DNA of 64,000 nucleotides from Hirundichthys speculiger (GCA_018398805.1 JAGFBZ010002025.1:248001-312000), one strand, 5' to 3'; positions 1-14,190 are shown, counted from the first letter of the stretch. Translations and numbers: made by a program. Notes: generated from the letters alone by a model not told the origin.

Positions 1-1275
1 GGAGCTCCCAGATTACAATTTGCGCATTATCTTCTAACGCTGCTCGAGTCGAGAGCCTGTCACAACAACAGGTACCCTGGGGATATCGCACGCACAGACA
101 CAGATGCCAAACCGACACACGCCCACAGAAGCCATGTCAGCTAGCTGGAAAAAGAAATGGTTATACCCAAAACTGGAGCATTTTTACTTACATGGCAGAT
201 GAGAAAGGCTTTTGAAATTGTTTCTTTGTTACAGCAAATCTCTCTTACCTGTTGAGACAAAAGAAAGAAAGAACCTTTAGTGTATTTATTTAGTGTTTAT
301 GTCACTTGCAGGATGCTTGGGTTGATCCTTCTATCTTCGTTCCTCCAGGGAGACGGAGGGTGAATGGATGTCCATATTTGGCCATGTGGGCGCTTTCCTT
401 GACAGTCTCTGTTTAATAACATACTGTCTGGTCTCAGGTGGCTGGTCTGAGGGGCATAATTCCTCTCCACAGTTACCTCTTATTCTCAACTAGCTCATGA
501 GCACAGACAGCACGAGGCAAGGTGCATTATAGATGTCAAACACTATTGATGCTACAACAGGAACTGTTTTTATTGGGGTTTTTTTTCATTATTTGTATTT
601 ACTACTACTTTGTTAATACACCTATCTGGACAGTGCGATGAAAGCTTGAAGCTGTAGGATAGATCTGTAATAAGGCCTTCTCTGGGGAAGTAAAGGAGTG
701 GAGTCGAGTGGTTCATAAAAGAGTTGCTCTGAAACTGTTGGCGGTTGTGTATTTTAGTCTGAGAATGCTTGGCTGACTTACAGAGGGTAACGTTGTTACT
801 ATTATTGTATCATATGAGCTCCACACTACAACCATTTACTTGCATTTTGGAACCATTTTTTGAGACAGTGCAGCCTGAAAATATTACTCCTATTTTTCAT
901 CATCAGTATATGAAACACCAGGAGGCAGCGAGGATTTTATGTGAAGTCGCGCGTGAGTGAGATAAAAAGAAAAGCCAATGTGAACCTGTCATCATAGTAA
1001 AAGATGATGGGAAAAATTGTGTTATCTTTCTATGCTCCGTGCAGTTAAACTCAGTATTTCTCTCTTAAAGCACTACTTCACTCTATGATATTTAAACTTT
1101 GAAATAAAAAAGTGGAATTTGGTCATTTCTATTTCCTGCCAAATCCTTTCTAAATCAGTAACACGGTCAAGATGAACAGAAATATGGAAGTGTTGTGGTA
1201 AAGGTGCTTTGAGTACTGATCCAAAATTTCCTTCTGGCCTTTCTAAAGTCTTTAGTTACTTGTTTTATTTACTTA

Positions 1276-1690
1276 CACTGCAAAAACTCAAAATCTTACC
1301 AAGTGTATTTTTCTAATTTCTAGTCGAAATATCTCATCACACTTAATATAAGACAGAATCACCTAAAGAGTAACATTTCAGTGAGATATAGGAGCTTGTT
1401 TTTAGACAGTGCATCTTGAATTAAGCGAAATTTTCACTTGTTCCATTGGCAGTAAAAAAAAAAAAAAAAAAACTTAATACAAGATATTTTTGCTTGTAAT
1501 AAGCAAAAAAAAATCTGCCAATGGAACAAGTGAAAATTCGCTTAATTCAAGATGCACTGTCTAAAAACAAGCTCCTATATCTTACTGAAATGTTACTCTT
1601 TAGGTGATTTTGTCTTATATTAAGTGTGATGAGATATTTCAACTAGAAATTAGAAAAATACACTTGGTAAGATTTTGAGTTTTTGCAGTG
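1276..1690. mobile_element. Foldback MITE with about 176-bp inverted arms, TA-flanked
   Basis: The element is almost entirely a long inverted repeat: the left arm (1276-1452) and right arm (1515-1690) are near-perfect reverse complements separated by a 62-base AT-rich loop. The outer ends read CACTGCAAAAACTCAAAATC and its complement. A TA dinucleotide sits directly outside both ends, which fits a Tc1/mariner-type target duplication. It has no coding capacity. If transcribed as part of pdzrn3 pre-mRNA it would form a very stable hairpin. The superfamily is inferred from the TA flanks only. Confidence 0.88.
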
Positions 1691-3390
1691 TATTTATTTT
1701 TGTACTTGTGGGAAACGGTAGAATGAAGCGTGTTAATCTTGCTGCTGGACCATGTAGAGATTGGAAGAAGAAGAACTGGTCAGAGACCAGAACATGGGTT
1801 AAAACGAGAGTAAAGGTTACATTTTTTATGACATCATATTATATTGTAAGCAGAATTTTCAATTTGTGCCATTTTGCATTAGATGTTAGACTATTTTAGA
1901 AAGTTGTTAACTGGTGAGTTAACAGTAATTTACCATTAATGCAGTCAAACTTTGTTTGTGTATGCTGTATTTCATGGCTGGTTACATCGTCCACACTGAA
2001 TTGAATTGAATTATTGATGCCATATTTCTGCTCATTGCAACATTTTTTTTCTATCAGATGTGTCTATATTTTTACTTAAACGCTGATGTTTTATCTTCGG
2101 CATATTGTACCTTTCGTATTCATTGGATTTATGGTCATTTTTACTCCCCTGTTCGTTGATAAAATATGTCCGGCTCTGAAAATAAAATCAAATACAAATG
2201 TAGGAAGCCATCTTGAAAACTAAAAATAAATGCTCTGCAAAGTAACAGTAAGAGCAGGCTTCCAGTTCATGAGAGAGACATGGAAAGGGGCTAGGCTTCC
2301 TCTTAATTCCCCGTCTAATTACTCGTCCCCGGTTCACCCTGGGTCAAAGACCCTGCAGGTCCCACTCTAATCCGTCTCCTCGGCCCACTTCAAAGGGTCC
2401 TGATTACAGGGAGGAGAAGAATGAAGCAAGAGGAAGAGGGAGAGAGAGGCGCGGAGATAAAACGTAGGAAGAAGGGAGGAAGGTGGACTGAGCCAGAATT
2501 GAAACATATCTTGTCTGTCTCTGAGTTGTCTGGCTTGTGTGGTCGGTTCCGCTCCTGGCAAGCGTTCTACGTTGGCCCGAAGCTCCGGGCTGGAGGGCAC
2601 AAGCCACGTGGGACTCTGCTCAAGTCGGCAGCGTGAGCGTACGAAGCGCACTCAGACACATATACTCCAGGCTCTTTTTCCATTCAGTATCAATGGCTGA
2701 CTGATTCTTTGAGCGGCGATGAAACCAAGCAGACAAATGCAGCATAATAGCAGTACTGTTTCAGCGGACATCTGTGATTCTGAACATTTTCCATATTTCC
2801 ACTGAGACTGCATTAACTCTGCAATCGATTACACATTCTGAGGGGAGATAAGGCTGGGCTGCACGGCAACATCGGTGAGCGTGAACCGGCATTGTTCGGG
2901 AAAACAGACGGCTATTATCACCTCATGAAAAGTATGGCCACTGCAATATGTTTCCGTCTACCTGGGGTTTTAATCTTTCTTAAAGCTAAACTAATCTTTT
3001 CTTCACAACAAAGGATTTGCTGTTACATATTCACATATTTTGCCTGTGCTTACGTGGCACTTCTTATCGTATTTGTAAAGGCCAACTCTTTTTTTCAGGC
3101 ACAGTTCAGCCTCTTTACACTTTATTTAGTAGAATTCCCAGCACTATAAATCACATCAGTTTTAATATGGCTTTTCTTTTTTTTTTTTTAGGCTTGGTGG
3201 TGGTCCTCACAAATCCTGAGTGGTTAGCTAGATGTCGCGTCAACAATGCTTTAAGTTCTCTAATATACAGCCTTCCACCCACTCATGGAGGGTCATGAAG
3301 CTGGAGAAGGAAAGTGGAATTTTAAAGTTTAAAGAACACGCGAGGGAAAAAATAGATGAGGGGAGTGAGACGGAGTGAGAGGGCTGGCTG

Positions 3391-3430
3391 TCTCTCCCTC
3401 TCTCCCTCTCTCTCCCTCTCTCTCTCTCTG
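3391..3430. repeat. CT-rich microsatellite
   Basis: This is a polypyrimidine tract of TCTC and CCCTCT units inside pdzrn3 intron 3, with no other features. Confidence 0.85.
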
Positions 3431-6400
3431 TCTGTTTGTCTTGCTCTGTACCATTGACGATCATGGGCTGGAGTAAATCTGGCCACTGGCTAGACTCGTC
3501 TGTCCACAGCTTTAAATTTAGGCTGGATCAGACGGGATGCTTCAGCCGTCGCCCTTACAGCCAGCGAGTGAGCGAGCATCTAGTGGAGGCAATCGCTGAC
3601 CGCGTTATTGTTTTCAGTCCTCACTTCTCTCAGAGGGAGACATGACCACCCAAAAATTAAACTTGACCTGCAAATTCCCAGGAATTTAAGAGTCCTATTT
3701 ATCATTTCGAGATCTTGTGCAACTGTGTCTCGTTTTGAGTGCTTGTGCAATATTACACATGCACAAATCAGAATCTATTTAAAAGAAAGTGCTTCTGCTG
3801 CTATTCTTTGTCTCTAACCTAAGAAAAAGAAGAATGAAAGAAAGTCATAACTACGCTGAACAGTGTGCTGCCCTTCTGCAGAAGCTAAGGAGTTAAGGGT
3901 AATGGTGAGATGCCTTATCGTTGCTATCGTTGATTCATATCAGCCAATAATGCTGAACTGCAGATGGGCATTGACATCTATGACATCCACGTCTCCTTCC
4001 ATCTAAGAACCAGAGAGTAGCTGTTTACAACCTCCTACCCGACTTCCCTCACTTGCCCGCTTGTTTTCCACACTGTACTATCTTTACTGTAATTGCGCCT
4101 TATTTTGCCGAAACGATAAGGGAATGATGAAACAGGGACACCGCCTCTCGTGTAAACATTTGACTGTTATTTCTGCCTTTGCTATCTTAGCTGTTTTCTC
4201 TCAGTGTCTAATAAGTGTCTGTGTGTGTCGGGGAGGGGTAGACAGGGGGGTGTGAACCTCCAATGGGAGACGGGCCGCGGCAGACAGAAAACAGACAGTA
4301 TGGAGTCTCTGCAGCTGTTTCTTCATGGCCGCAGAGGGGAGCTTTTAATTGAATGTGAATGCAGAGGCTTTTAATCTGGCCTTGGCTTCAGAGACGCACA
4401 CACGAGGTGGGGGCTGAGTGAGGCACGCTGGGTAGGGGGGCTTTGGGGGAAGACAGCCCCCTGCCTCATCCCCGCCATCACCTCCCGACCTGCCGCACCT
4501 CCCTCCCCCCTCATCTGCAGCGCACACATCACACACTTCTAATTACTAGCCACAGGAAAGAAGGGAAAACAACAACATTTTACGGCACGCAACAACAAAG
4601 AAACATTGCAATGTGCTCAGATCAAGCTGTAACATCCGCTGAGCCTGAAATCACATTAAGGGAGCGCGAGCAACAAAGAAATGCAGGGAAGAAAAAAAAA
4701 AAAAAAAGAGCAACTCAGCTGTGTACTTGCGTAACGAGTGGAGTGGAGCGGACACGTGAAGCCTGGGCTCAGTGTTTACCAGCGACGGTACCAGGCCCGT
4801 CTGCGGATTCAAACAGCTCTAATCGTATGATCACTCCATTGGCTGGATGGGAACAGAGGTGATATGGAACAGCTGAGGAACCCCCCCCACCCAAACCTCC
4901 CCGTGTGGTAGGCACAGTGGAAAACCTCGCATGAGAAATAGATGAAAACCCAAGCATATGGTCATTTCTTGATACGAGAAATCACAACATCTGTGTGATT
5001 GGCACATGGTTTTCATTTGAGCTCTGCTGTAGGTAATGGTAGGAGAATGTAGATAAAAAAGAACTACAGTCCCCATCAATGACTTCCATTCTGGATCCAG
5101 CGCAATGTCAGAAAGACGCCTTATGCACTTGTAATAGGTTCAAACATGGAGCAACAACCACTTCTGTTTGCCATCTTCCTGAAACTGTTTAATGTCATGA
5201 TGAGGCCAGTTTGTAGTTGTAGACCCCCCCCCCCACCATGCAAATATGCGTAAACATGGATAACCACACAAACACAAGCCGACGGACCGGGGGGAATGCG
5301 AGCCTTGTGTGCCCATCCGTGAAAAGCACACAAACTCAGCACTCCTCCGAAACAGAGCACCTTTTCAACTGAGCTCACTAACTCATGGTTTTCGGTTTAA
5401 CGGCCCCGGGCCATGGCAGTGGTGTGAGGGCCAAAGGCATGTAAACACCAGACGACAATGAGCAGACTGGCCACAGTGCACGCTTCTGTCATTCAAAGCC
5501 TCTTTACAGCCCCGTTCCCACAAGCCGCAGAGCAGCGCTGGAAAACAATACGCTTACTTTGCATCACTCACTTTCTGTCAAGTTAGCCTCACTTGGGCCG
5601 AGATGAAGGGATAGGACGGGTCCAAACCAGAGGAAGGGAGAAAAAAAAAAAATGCCTGTGCCTGAACTCAGAGGAATGCTGTCCTGCCCGACAAAGACAA
5701 GCCTTTCAGGAGTTTTGGGTTCTTAGCGCCAGGAAGAGAGAGAAACTTCACCATACACAACACAATGCATCAGTCTGCTGTAGAAAGAAAAAATATCATC
5801 TTAAAAGCCCTACAAGGTATTTGTTTGGACATATTTCAAATTACATCTGGAGATGTTTAAGTGTCATTAAAATATGAGCCGACTGAACAGGCTGGTCTCA
5901 AATTACAGCCTCAAAATGGCTGGAGAAACATGTAATTCTTGTCGAAACGTTTGCAGGAATGGACCCAGAGCTGTCAGACACAGCTTTATCAGTCAAACAT
6001 TTAGGATCTGGTAGTGTGAAAGCTGCTTCAGTGGGAAGCCAGATAAAGGCCTTGCTTCCTTGTAAATTTATGCAGACAAGAGCAGAGGTGAGGAGAAGCA
6101 GCAAGGGGGAGAAGAGAGAGAGAGAGAAAAAAAAGAGGAGAAACGACAGTGGGTGGAAATGGTTTGGGAGCCTCAGCTCTGAGTGAGTGTCTGTGTGCGG
6201 CCCTTGCCAAAAAAAACAAGGCCTGAGAGACGGTGGGATCTGATTTCAGCACAGCAAGGCAGGAAACTGGTTTCTCTAGGGGGGCGGGGTGGGGGTTTAC
6301 TTCTTGTCCGAGAAGAGAAAAGAGAATGAGACTTAAGAGGGAAAACCACTTTCCTCATCCCCCCATCAAGCCGCGTTGCCTGATGTTAAACCGGTGTTTG

Positions 6401-8340
6401 TGTAGGTTGCGTGTTTTCGCCTGTATGACCCATTACCACCTCCGTCCATGCCAACGACACGTTCACAGTGATTACACTGTTGGACTCTCCGATGTTCATC
6501 CTCATGCCGCAGAGAGGTCAGCTAAGTTCAGAGCCTCGTATCTGGATCTGGATCACAACTCCACTGCTGGGGAGCCAGAGGGACACTACTCAGCACATGT
6601 GCAGGGAATTAGCTCTTGATACACAACGTTCACAGACTTTCTGCAACACGCTACTCTGCATGTGCGCAACAGTCTTTATCTTATTAGTCACTGCTTTCTT
6701 TTTACCGCTTCCAGGCTGATTTGCAATGACGGCAACTCTGACTCTGTGGCAACGGCAAGTTGCTGGCACTGATTTCAGCTGCAAGTGTACACGGGGAAAA
6801 AAAAAAAAAAAACAAGAGATGAAGATGATAGGAAAATAGAGCTTCTGTGTCTCGAAAGGGTGTGAGGTACAGCGAGGTTTCCTCAGACATGAAGGAACTC
6901 TTGTGAGAGGGAAGATGAGAGAAACTCATGTTTGAGGCTCATGTCGAAGGAAAGTAATTTCCAACATAAACACAGCAAGCAGTCTCTTACTTTTGTTATT
7001 CTTGCAGCACATTTCGTGTAAATTTTCTTATGTGGAAAGCTGCCAAAGTCAGGAGCTCTTCTTAATGATAAAATGCAAAAAAAAAAACATGAACATAAAC
7101 ATAAACCTTCCTTTAAAGTAGTCAGTATTCACAATAAAGTATGAATGAATAATACATTTCTGTAAAAATCTTTTAGCAATCAAAAAAAATTTAATAATGA
7201 TGAAAAAAAGCCAAACTCTTCACACATTAAGTTTTTAAATAGAAATGCATGTCTGAAATGAAATGAGTAAGCCACTGTTTGAATAATGTAAATGATTATA
7301 TTGATTAGAATAATTGTTTCAATGTGGACTGAAAAAAAAAAGACAAAGAAAAAGGAAATCCAAACTTTGCAAACGTTAAACATTGTCAGGAAACTGCACA
7401 GCTGTGTATTAATTCCATTTCCACTTGTTTATATGCAGCCTGTCATTTTGGGGCCAAAAAAGCTGAGCACAAACAAACAAACAAGAAGTATAATAAAAAG
7501 CTGATGTTAGGTGAAAATGTGGTGCTTGGCATTTATGACAACAGAAGAAAACACCAGGTCTGTATGGAGCTCACGGCTGGGTAGCCTTTCCATAAATGTG
7601 TAATGCTATATATTGTGAAATTTAAACGTATTTCACATGTTTATGATAAAGACGTGTTTACTGGATCATCTCACTGTGAGCTTCTGTTCTGAAAAGTGGA
7701 CTGAAGAACTGGAACCTGGAAGTTTCTTTAATTTTGTGACATTCAGTTTGTGCCAAATGTGGCTATGCAATGCAACCGGATAATTCAGTAAAGTAGGACA
7801 ATGAATGAATTTAAACAAGTATTTTATCTCTGTTTACAAAGGTTCAAGAATGACCCAACATAAAACCCATCACAAAGAACCTAAATCTACCAAAGACTAC
7901 CAAGCACTAGTGTGTCTCTGGCTTTCCATCCCACCCACTCAACAAGCTGAGCAATTGGCAGTTTTCCTCAGAACTATGTGCACTGGAGTCCATGAACAGA
8001 TAGGAAGGAACATCGCTGCACAGACAACAGACTCTTGGCTCAGTGTTCTGGAAGCCCTCGAGGGCACCGAGAGCAAAAACAAACAGGGAGGTCCAGCCAG
8101 CAAACACAAACAGAGCCATGTTACTTTTCAGCTGAAGCCTCCAGCGCCACTGCTTCCCCAAGCCTTCCACAACCCGGTCCACCAAACCCGCTTCTCCAGT
8201 CCCTACTCTGAGCCGGACAACCCGAAGGCAGAGGTATTCACACCAGATGTGAGCAATGGAGGAAAAATGGGGTCTGCTGTGGGCAGCTGCACAGCTGTGG
8301 AGGCAGCTGTGCATGGCTGTCAGGCTAGCTCGCTCATTCG

Positions 8341-8376
8341 AAGAGAGAGAGAGAGAGAAAAGGAGAGAGAGAGAGA
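8341..8376. repeat. GA-rich microsatellite
   Basis: This is an imperfect GA dinucleotide tract interrupted by AAAAGG. It accounts for the RE-rich tail of the 216-codon chance open frame that overlaps it. Confidence 0.85.
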
Positions 8377-9647
8377 TGGAGAAAAAAAGACAGGGAGGAA
8401 AGAAGATGAAACAGAAGTGGCATTCTGCAATCATCTTCCTAGATCAAAGCATTGACATCTCAGACAGATTCATCTTCCTCATTCTTGTCACTTTAAACCC
8501 AATGAAGACTTCTGCCATTGTGCTTCTTATATGTTTTGCTCCCTCTCTTTCTCTCTCCTCATCTTTCCCTCCAACAGACTCATTAGTTTGATATCCTGTT
8601 CTGACAGCAGCTTTAGCACAAATCCAGCCATCATGAAGAGTTATGCCATGGCAGCGAGCTGTGGATTTGGGAGATATCATACAAATCAAACCTGGAGGGA
8701 CCTTGGGGAGGTGAGAAGGGAAAAGGGCTCTTGTTAAAAACAGCAACAAAAACAGAAAACTGGAACCGGTACAAAAACAGAGGCATTGTGTATGACATGC
8801 ACATTTAATTGTTTTTTTTTTTTTTTTCACAATTTAACTCTTTTCGAAAAAGAAGGCAGAGGTAGGTTCTTGATGGAAAAAGTCATTTTGCAATTGTAGG
8901 CATCTAAAGGCAGATCTTATTAACAGTAAAACAAAACAAAAAGAAACTTTCATAGTCTACTTTCTTCAGTGTGCTCCTATCTTTCCTTGGCTTTACAAAT
9001 GGAAAGTAGCGGGTGGCTTTCTTACGTTTCCTGCCATGTTTATTTTCCTCCTGCCTCCATCCATCAGTCTCCCCGACTCTGTTCCCTTCCTGGCCGTGGA
9101 GTTCAGCCATCTCAGAAGCAATCTGACCAAATTAAGATATAGCAGCAGCAGGACTGACAGAGCAGCACACTGCCGGACATTTTAGATAAAAGTCCTCTGA
9201 AGTTTCCAGACACAGAGACTGTTTTTCATTTTTCTCCGTTACGTAGATCGACCAACATTTGTGCTAATATTGAATGAATTGTAATTATGTGCTCTTTTTT
9301 CAAAGAAGTGACACAGAAATGTTTTCACGCCGGTTAATCTAACGGGGTTATTATCGGTGTAAATATATCCTGAATAAAAACACCTTCCTTTCTGCAACAC
9401 GCCTGTCATCCCTGTGTAAAGACTTAGATTTATTGTGATTATGTACATTTTTGGAATATGAAAGTTGATTGTTTGTTTGCTTTTAAGCCGTTCCTTTTTA
9501 AAGCAAATGAAAAGGAGAGAACACTGAGAAATTTGGGCAATGACAAATTTTGAGCAATGAAACTCATGAACAATGAGATTCTGTAGCAACTAAAAAACAA
9601 AATTCCTTCAGTCACAGTTAGGAGAGCACTGTGGACATGAAGCAACA

Positions 9648-10051
9648 CCTGATTTATGCTTCTGCGTAGCAGATATGTACACCTTCTGCGTTTATACTTG
9701 TGCTTTGTTGTTTGTGTCGCTCTTTAATTGCACCACCAACTGCTAGTCCATGGCGCAAGGTTCTTTTCTGCAGCGCCGTAGCTAACAGCGTCGAGCTTCC
9801 TTTATGTATGCTAGCTTCAGACATAGCAAAGGAGCAACTAAAGTATATCTTTTGTGTCAGTCATTTTCAAAGTCTTTGCAGCAAACCATCAGTCTACCCG
9901 ACTTGAAAACGAAGAAGTAGCAATAGGAAACATGATGACAAAGAACAAATCTACCAAGCGGAGCAGCCACATTTGCTGCGGTCAGTGTCCAGGCGACACG
10001 TAGTTACATTTGGAGCTGGCTTCCCCCCCTTTGGCGTCAGCATAAATCAGG
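9648..10051. mobile_element. MITE with CCTGATTTATGC termini, possibly PIF/Harbinger-derived
   Basis: The left end reads CCTGATTTATGCTTCTGCGT and the right end is a partial inverted copy (GACGTCAG-like, then GCATAAATCAGG), enclosing about 380 bp without coding potential. Fish genomes carry Harbinger MITEs with this kind of terminus, which is the basis of the class call. I could not identify a clean 3-bp target duplication, so the precise boundaries may be off by a few bases. Confidence 0.6.
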
Positions 10052-10468
10052 CTTCACTTAGTTAATCAGCTGTGTTCCTTCTTTTCCCGTTGGCTTAGTA
10101 GCATATGATGAGTGATAGTGCAGTTTGCTGTGAAGGAAAAAAATTTATTTACCAGAAAATTCCTTAAAGATAAGCACTGCTGCTTCGCTCAAGTCTCCCA
10201 GGCCCGTCTTTTTTTTCCCCTCCCAATCCCACTCAGATTGCTCCCCACTGACTCACCATCATATCATCATAATTCAACTAAGAACCAACTAAGAGCTGCA
10301 CAGAGAAATCAGATTCTTGACCAAGGTATTTTTCTAACGTCTCTCCCGAAGGAGCTGACGCAGCTTCAGACCAATCACACAACAGGCGCACTGTTAAGCG
10401 CTTGGCGAGCCTCTGGCCACCGCCGGGCCTCACTCCATGAATGTGGACCTTTAAGAGTAAACCGCATA

Positions 10469-10493
10469 CACACACACACACACACACACACAC
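10469..10493. repeat. CA microsatellite
   Basis: This is a perfect CA dinucleotide run of about 12 units in intron 3, a likely length-polymorphic marker. Confidence 0.95.
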
Positions 10494-12523
10494 GGGAATG
10501 ATGAATGTAGGCAAAGAGGAATTGGAAAACAGTGTGCACATACAAAAGACAATCATTTTTCATAATTAAAACTCCAATGCTTGGATGTGAACAGTATGCC
10601 CCTCATGAGTGTCACATAAACAAATAACAGAGGTGGAATCTGAACTGTGACGGGTGAGAGCGCAGCCACAAACCGTCTTCCTCCGTACAGCAACCTGGAG
10701 GTGAAAATCCTCCACTTAGACAGAGGCCTCTCTTACTTTCAGCCTTGCTGCTGAAGGCAAGCCTCCGAGGTGCAACGATACAAACGACCTAATTCAGGAT
10801 GAACCATTTAACTGGGCGGCGGAGAAGAAGGTTTATGTGTCTGTGCTATGGAGGGAACAGCATACCAGTGTTTTAAAAAGGCAAGCTACACAGAACACCT
10901 CCTAATTGCTTCCCGTCCAACACCTGACACCCGGCATGTTAATAAAGACTGTTTACTAGCAATCTGCCGCTTGGTCATGCAAAGTGTTTTTATGAACTTG
11001 CCACCAGTATGTACTTATAGTTATCAGCAAATCCACGTGGAGGCATGTACAGGCTGGAGATGAAGTTGCACGGCTGCGTGCTCATCAGTGCTATTGGTTT
11101 CCAACGGGACTGATTGCTTTGACACTTGGTACCATCCAAGCGTACCAATGAAACAGATTGCTTTTTCACATGCCAAGTTAAAGGTTGAAACATAGCTCCT
11201 CTTATGAGGCCGAGCATCAATGCCAGGCTCGCAGCGTGTGAATCAGCCACAGATGTATCATTTCACAATCCGAAAGATAAAAGTGAGGTCTGAAGATGAC
11301 AAAAACACACCCAGGGACTGACGAAGCGCTCTGCAGTAACATGCCAGGCTCATTAAGATGATCGAAGTACACCGAGATCAGCAGTGGCCCCTGTTGACGG
11401 GCGGGCACCAACTGTTCAAAAGCAAACCCCACCCAGACGTCTTCAAAAGAAAAATAAGTTAAATGGAGCATTTTTCCAACTTATGTGTAAAAAGTTGAAA
11501 ATAAAAGAGTCTTCGGTTAAGGTACTAAGTAGTCCTGTTGCTAGAGCCTGTCTTGATCTGCACAAACTGTGAGCTGCCAGTGTTAATTATGCACCACATG
11601 TGGCTACTTTTCAGCACAACACACATAAACCTGTTTTAAGAGACTGACCTTAATGAAGTAAATCCAATTAAACCTTTGTAGCTTAGTTCAGGCCTAACTG
11701 GAGAAGACACTCCCAACACTTGGCTAAACTATTCAATATCATTATAACAACAGTGGGTTAATTGATATCGTCTGATGTGAAAGCAGAAAATTCCAGGAGA
11801 ATTATCTGCAGACTTTAGCAGCTGCATGAATCTTTCTAGTCTTGTTGAGACTTTGAGCATTGTTTTAGTCCTGAAGTCCTTCTCTCATCGACCTATTTGT
11901 CATCAGGAGCGAGCAACTGCTTTAAATCACAACACCTTGTTAAACGTACATTGCCAACCCAAACAAAAGCAAGAAAAGCAACGAAGCACAAAGACAGTTC
12001 ATACTGGACAGACATGCCTTTAAATTCTGTCTGCATAAAAGATAGGAAGGATCTCAATCAGGATTGTTTTAAAGGATACATATAATGAAAGAAAAAACAT
12101 TTATTTGGGCATCTGAAGTGAAAACTAACTTAAAATCCCCAACAGAACACAGCTCTTATCTATTAACTGCAAAGATCTGAAAACATCTAATTCAGTTAGT
12201 GGCTCAGATTTGCAAGATGTTACAGAGTACAATTATCCAGTTGTCAGATTTGAGCTCTGCTGTACCTTGGAACTTGGAAGAGCCTCGTTCATGCCTTTTG
12301 CTTCACCATTATCGATCAGTTCTCATTAGCATTTATATTGTTTATTTAACTGAAAGAGGACATATGAAAGAAGTAAAATTTTCTGTGAATGTTATTTCCC
12401 AGTGTGAGTCATCCCCAAAATATCTAACTCAGTTAGCCCATCATTATCTCCACCCAACTTCACATCATTCAACATTTCCTGTGCCTTGGATGAAGGCAGC
12501 CCAAAGCTATTGGACAGATCTCT

Positions 12524-12760
12524 AAAGAGGCACACTCCTCTTCTGCGTGAGGCAGAGTGGAGTTAAGGCTCTGACTTCACTCCCTAAAGAAATTGCTATG
12601 AACGGGACTATGAAGACACGGTTACAAAGGGAGCTATCGTTGCATCTCCGTGCTATTTTGACCAAACTATATCGCAGATACTTAATACATATTTATGGAA
12701 ATTATCTCAGTGTCTTGAAAATGCATGACATATCTCCTCAAAGGGAAAAAAAAAAGGGTA
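12524..12760 (+). repeat. Degraded dispersed repeat, copy 1
   Basis: This copy carries AGAGGCACACTCC near its start and a core at 12645-12677 (CATCTCCGTGCTATTTTGAC). The same core recurs at 13288, 14451, 41300 and 45067, and related pieces at 21950 and 31750. In its better copies the family ends in a GCATAATATGTC motif followed by TTAA, which resembles a common teleost non-autonomous element. Class and exact ends are uncertain. Confidence 0.55.
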
Positions 12761-13157
12761 ATGTTCAGGCAATACTTTGTCAAATGCTTCATTTCCTGAC
12801 AAGGAAATGGCAATTCTTGTTGGCGTTTTATTTTCTTTTTTTTCCCCAGTAAGACGTTGAAAATTCAAAGGTCATGTTTCAAAGGTCAACACTGGACGCT
12901 GCCATTTCAAAAACACTAGCATCTAAAAACCACAGGAGAATGGACAAGCACTGAAGCCCAGAGTTATTCGAACTTCTATCTCGAGGATGAATTACAAAAT
13001 AATAAGCAATAGGTGCAAACTACCCCCAACCTTAAGTGCTAACAAGGTTGTAGTGTGTTTGTGTGAGTTCTCAATCTAGGCACTGCAAGCACTCTTATGT
13101 AATATATCTTTAATAGGGTTAATGAATGCCTGTTTGCATTGAAGCACACTGTATTGT

Positions 13158-13375
13158 GATCTCTAAAGAGCTGTACCCCTGTAGGGAGGGGGGCGGAGAC
13201 AGACAATAATCTTGACTCCACCCCCTTAAACTGGCTGGTATGAAGAAAGCTGTAAAGACATGTCTGAAAAATGAGCAGTGATATTATATCTCTGTGGTAT
13301 TTTGACTATTGCATGTCAAAGACATTTCAATAAAACCTATGGGAAATTGTGTCAACATAACATAATATCCTTTAA
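13158..13375 (+). repeat. Degraded dispersed repeat, copy 2
   Basis: The core TATCTCTGTGGTATTTTGAC lies at about 13287-13306, followed by GCATGTCAAAGACATTTCAA and a tail of GTGTCAACATAACATAATAT ending at TTAA (13372-13375). It is the most complete 3' end of this family in the window. Confidence 0.6.
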
Positions 13376-13879
13376 CTTAATCAAAAAATAGTGCCTTAAG
13401 GTAGGGGTCCATCTCTTACACTACGCCGTTCACAAAAAAGTAGATTTCCACTGCATTCAAACACAATTCATTTAAAACAGTGCTAAAGCATCGCCTGTAC
13501 TTTTGAGCATAATTTGAAAGGACAGTTTAAAAAAACACTTAAAGAAATATAGGTCATTACAACAGCCACGAAACATCACTCTCCCTAATCTGACTGATGA
13601 TGTCCAACTTCAACAATGTGACTAACCGGGGCAGCCAGATATTAATGATGTCTGTGAATACACCTCGTCCTCTTTCAATTCCACACAGATGCACACAAAA
13701 ACACATCATCTGCTTCTCTGCTCAGACCTGAGTCAGGCCACGGGGAATAAACCCAGCTCCAGCTGGATGCTGAGGCAAGCTTTAACTCAGTCAGCCATTC
13801 CCCCAACAGAGCTCAGCGCAGATCTGCACTGACAACTTTAACATGGCCGCCTGCAACACTACCCTGAATACAGCAGAAC

Positions 13880-14190
13880 CACCGTAAATCTGCAGCACAC
13901 TTGAGATGCTGCAATATTTCATTTACATATTTATTCTAGCCAGGTTGGCTGATGGTGGAAACAGGGACTCCATATGTAGCCTGCTAATGAAATTAGAATG
14001 GCCGATCTGGAGCCGTGTATTAAGCTGATTTACGGTCTGCACTGGGGAATGGGTGGATTTTTGGTCCAGAACTAAATCATGAGCAAAACTACAAGGAATT
14101 AATTAGGAGAGCAATGAGCAGTCTGTCGACCATGAGATTTTCTGTAGATCCACCACCACTTTATGTCTAATGCATTAAACCTCTTTTTAC
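13880..14190. promoter_or_regulatory. Candidate conserved non-coding element in intron 3
   Basis: This stretch lacks repeat signatures and is dense in homeodomain-type and related sites: ATTTACATATTTATTC, CTAATGAAATTAG, TTAAGCTGATTTACGG and GGAATTAATTAGG, together with E-box-like and GATC motifs. Developmental genes such as pdzrn3 often carry intronic enhancers of this composition. The call rests on composition only, since conservation was not tested. Confidence 0.3.

Noticed and set aside
7805..8455. The second longest open frame in the window (216 codons, plus strand) as a gene
   Set aside because: It lies in pdzrn3 intron 3, ends in a GA-microsatellite-derived RE repeat, shows no domain or splice structure, and the opposite strand is open over the same bases.
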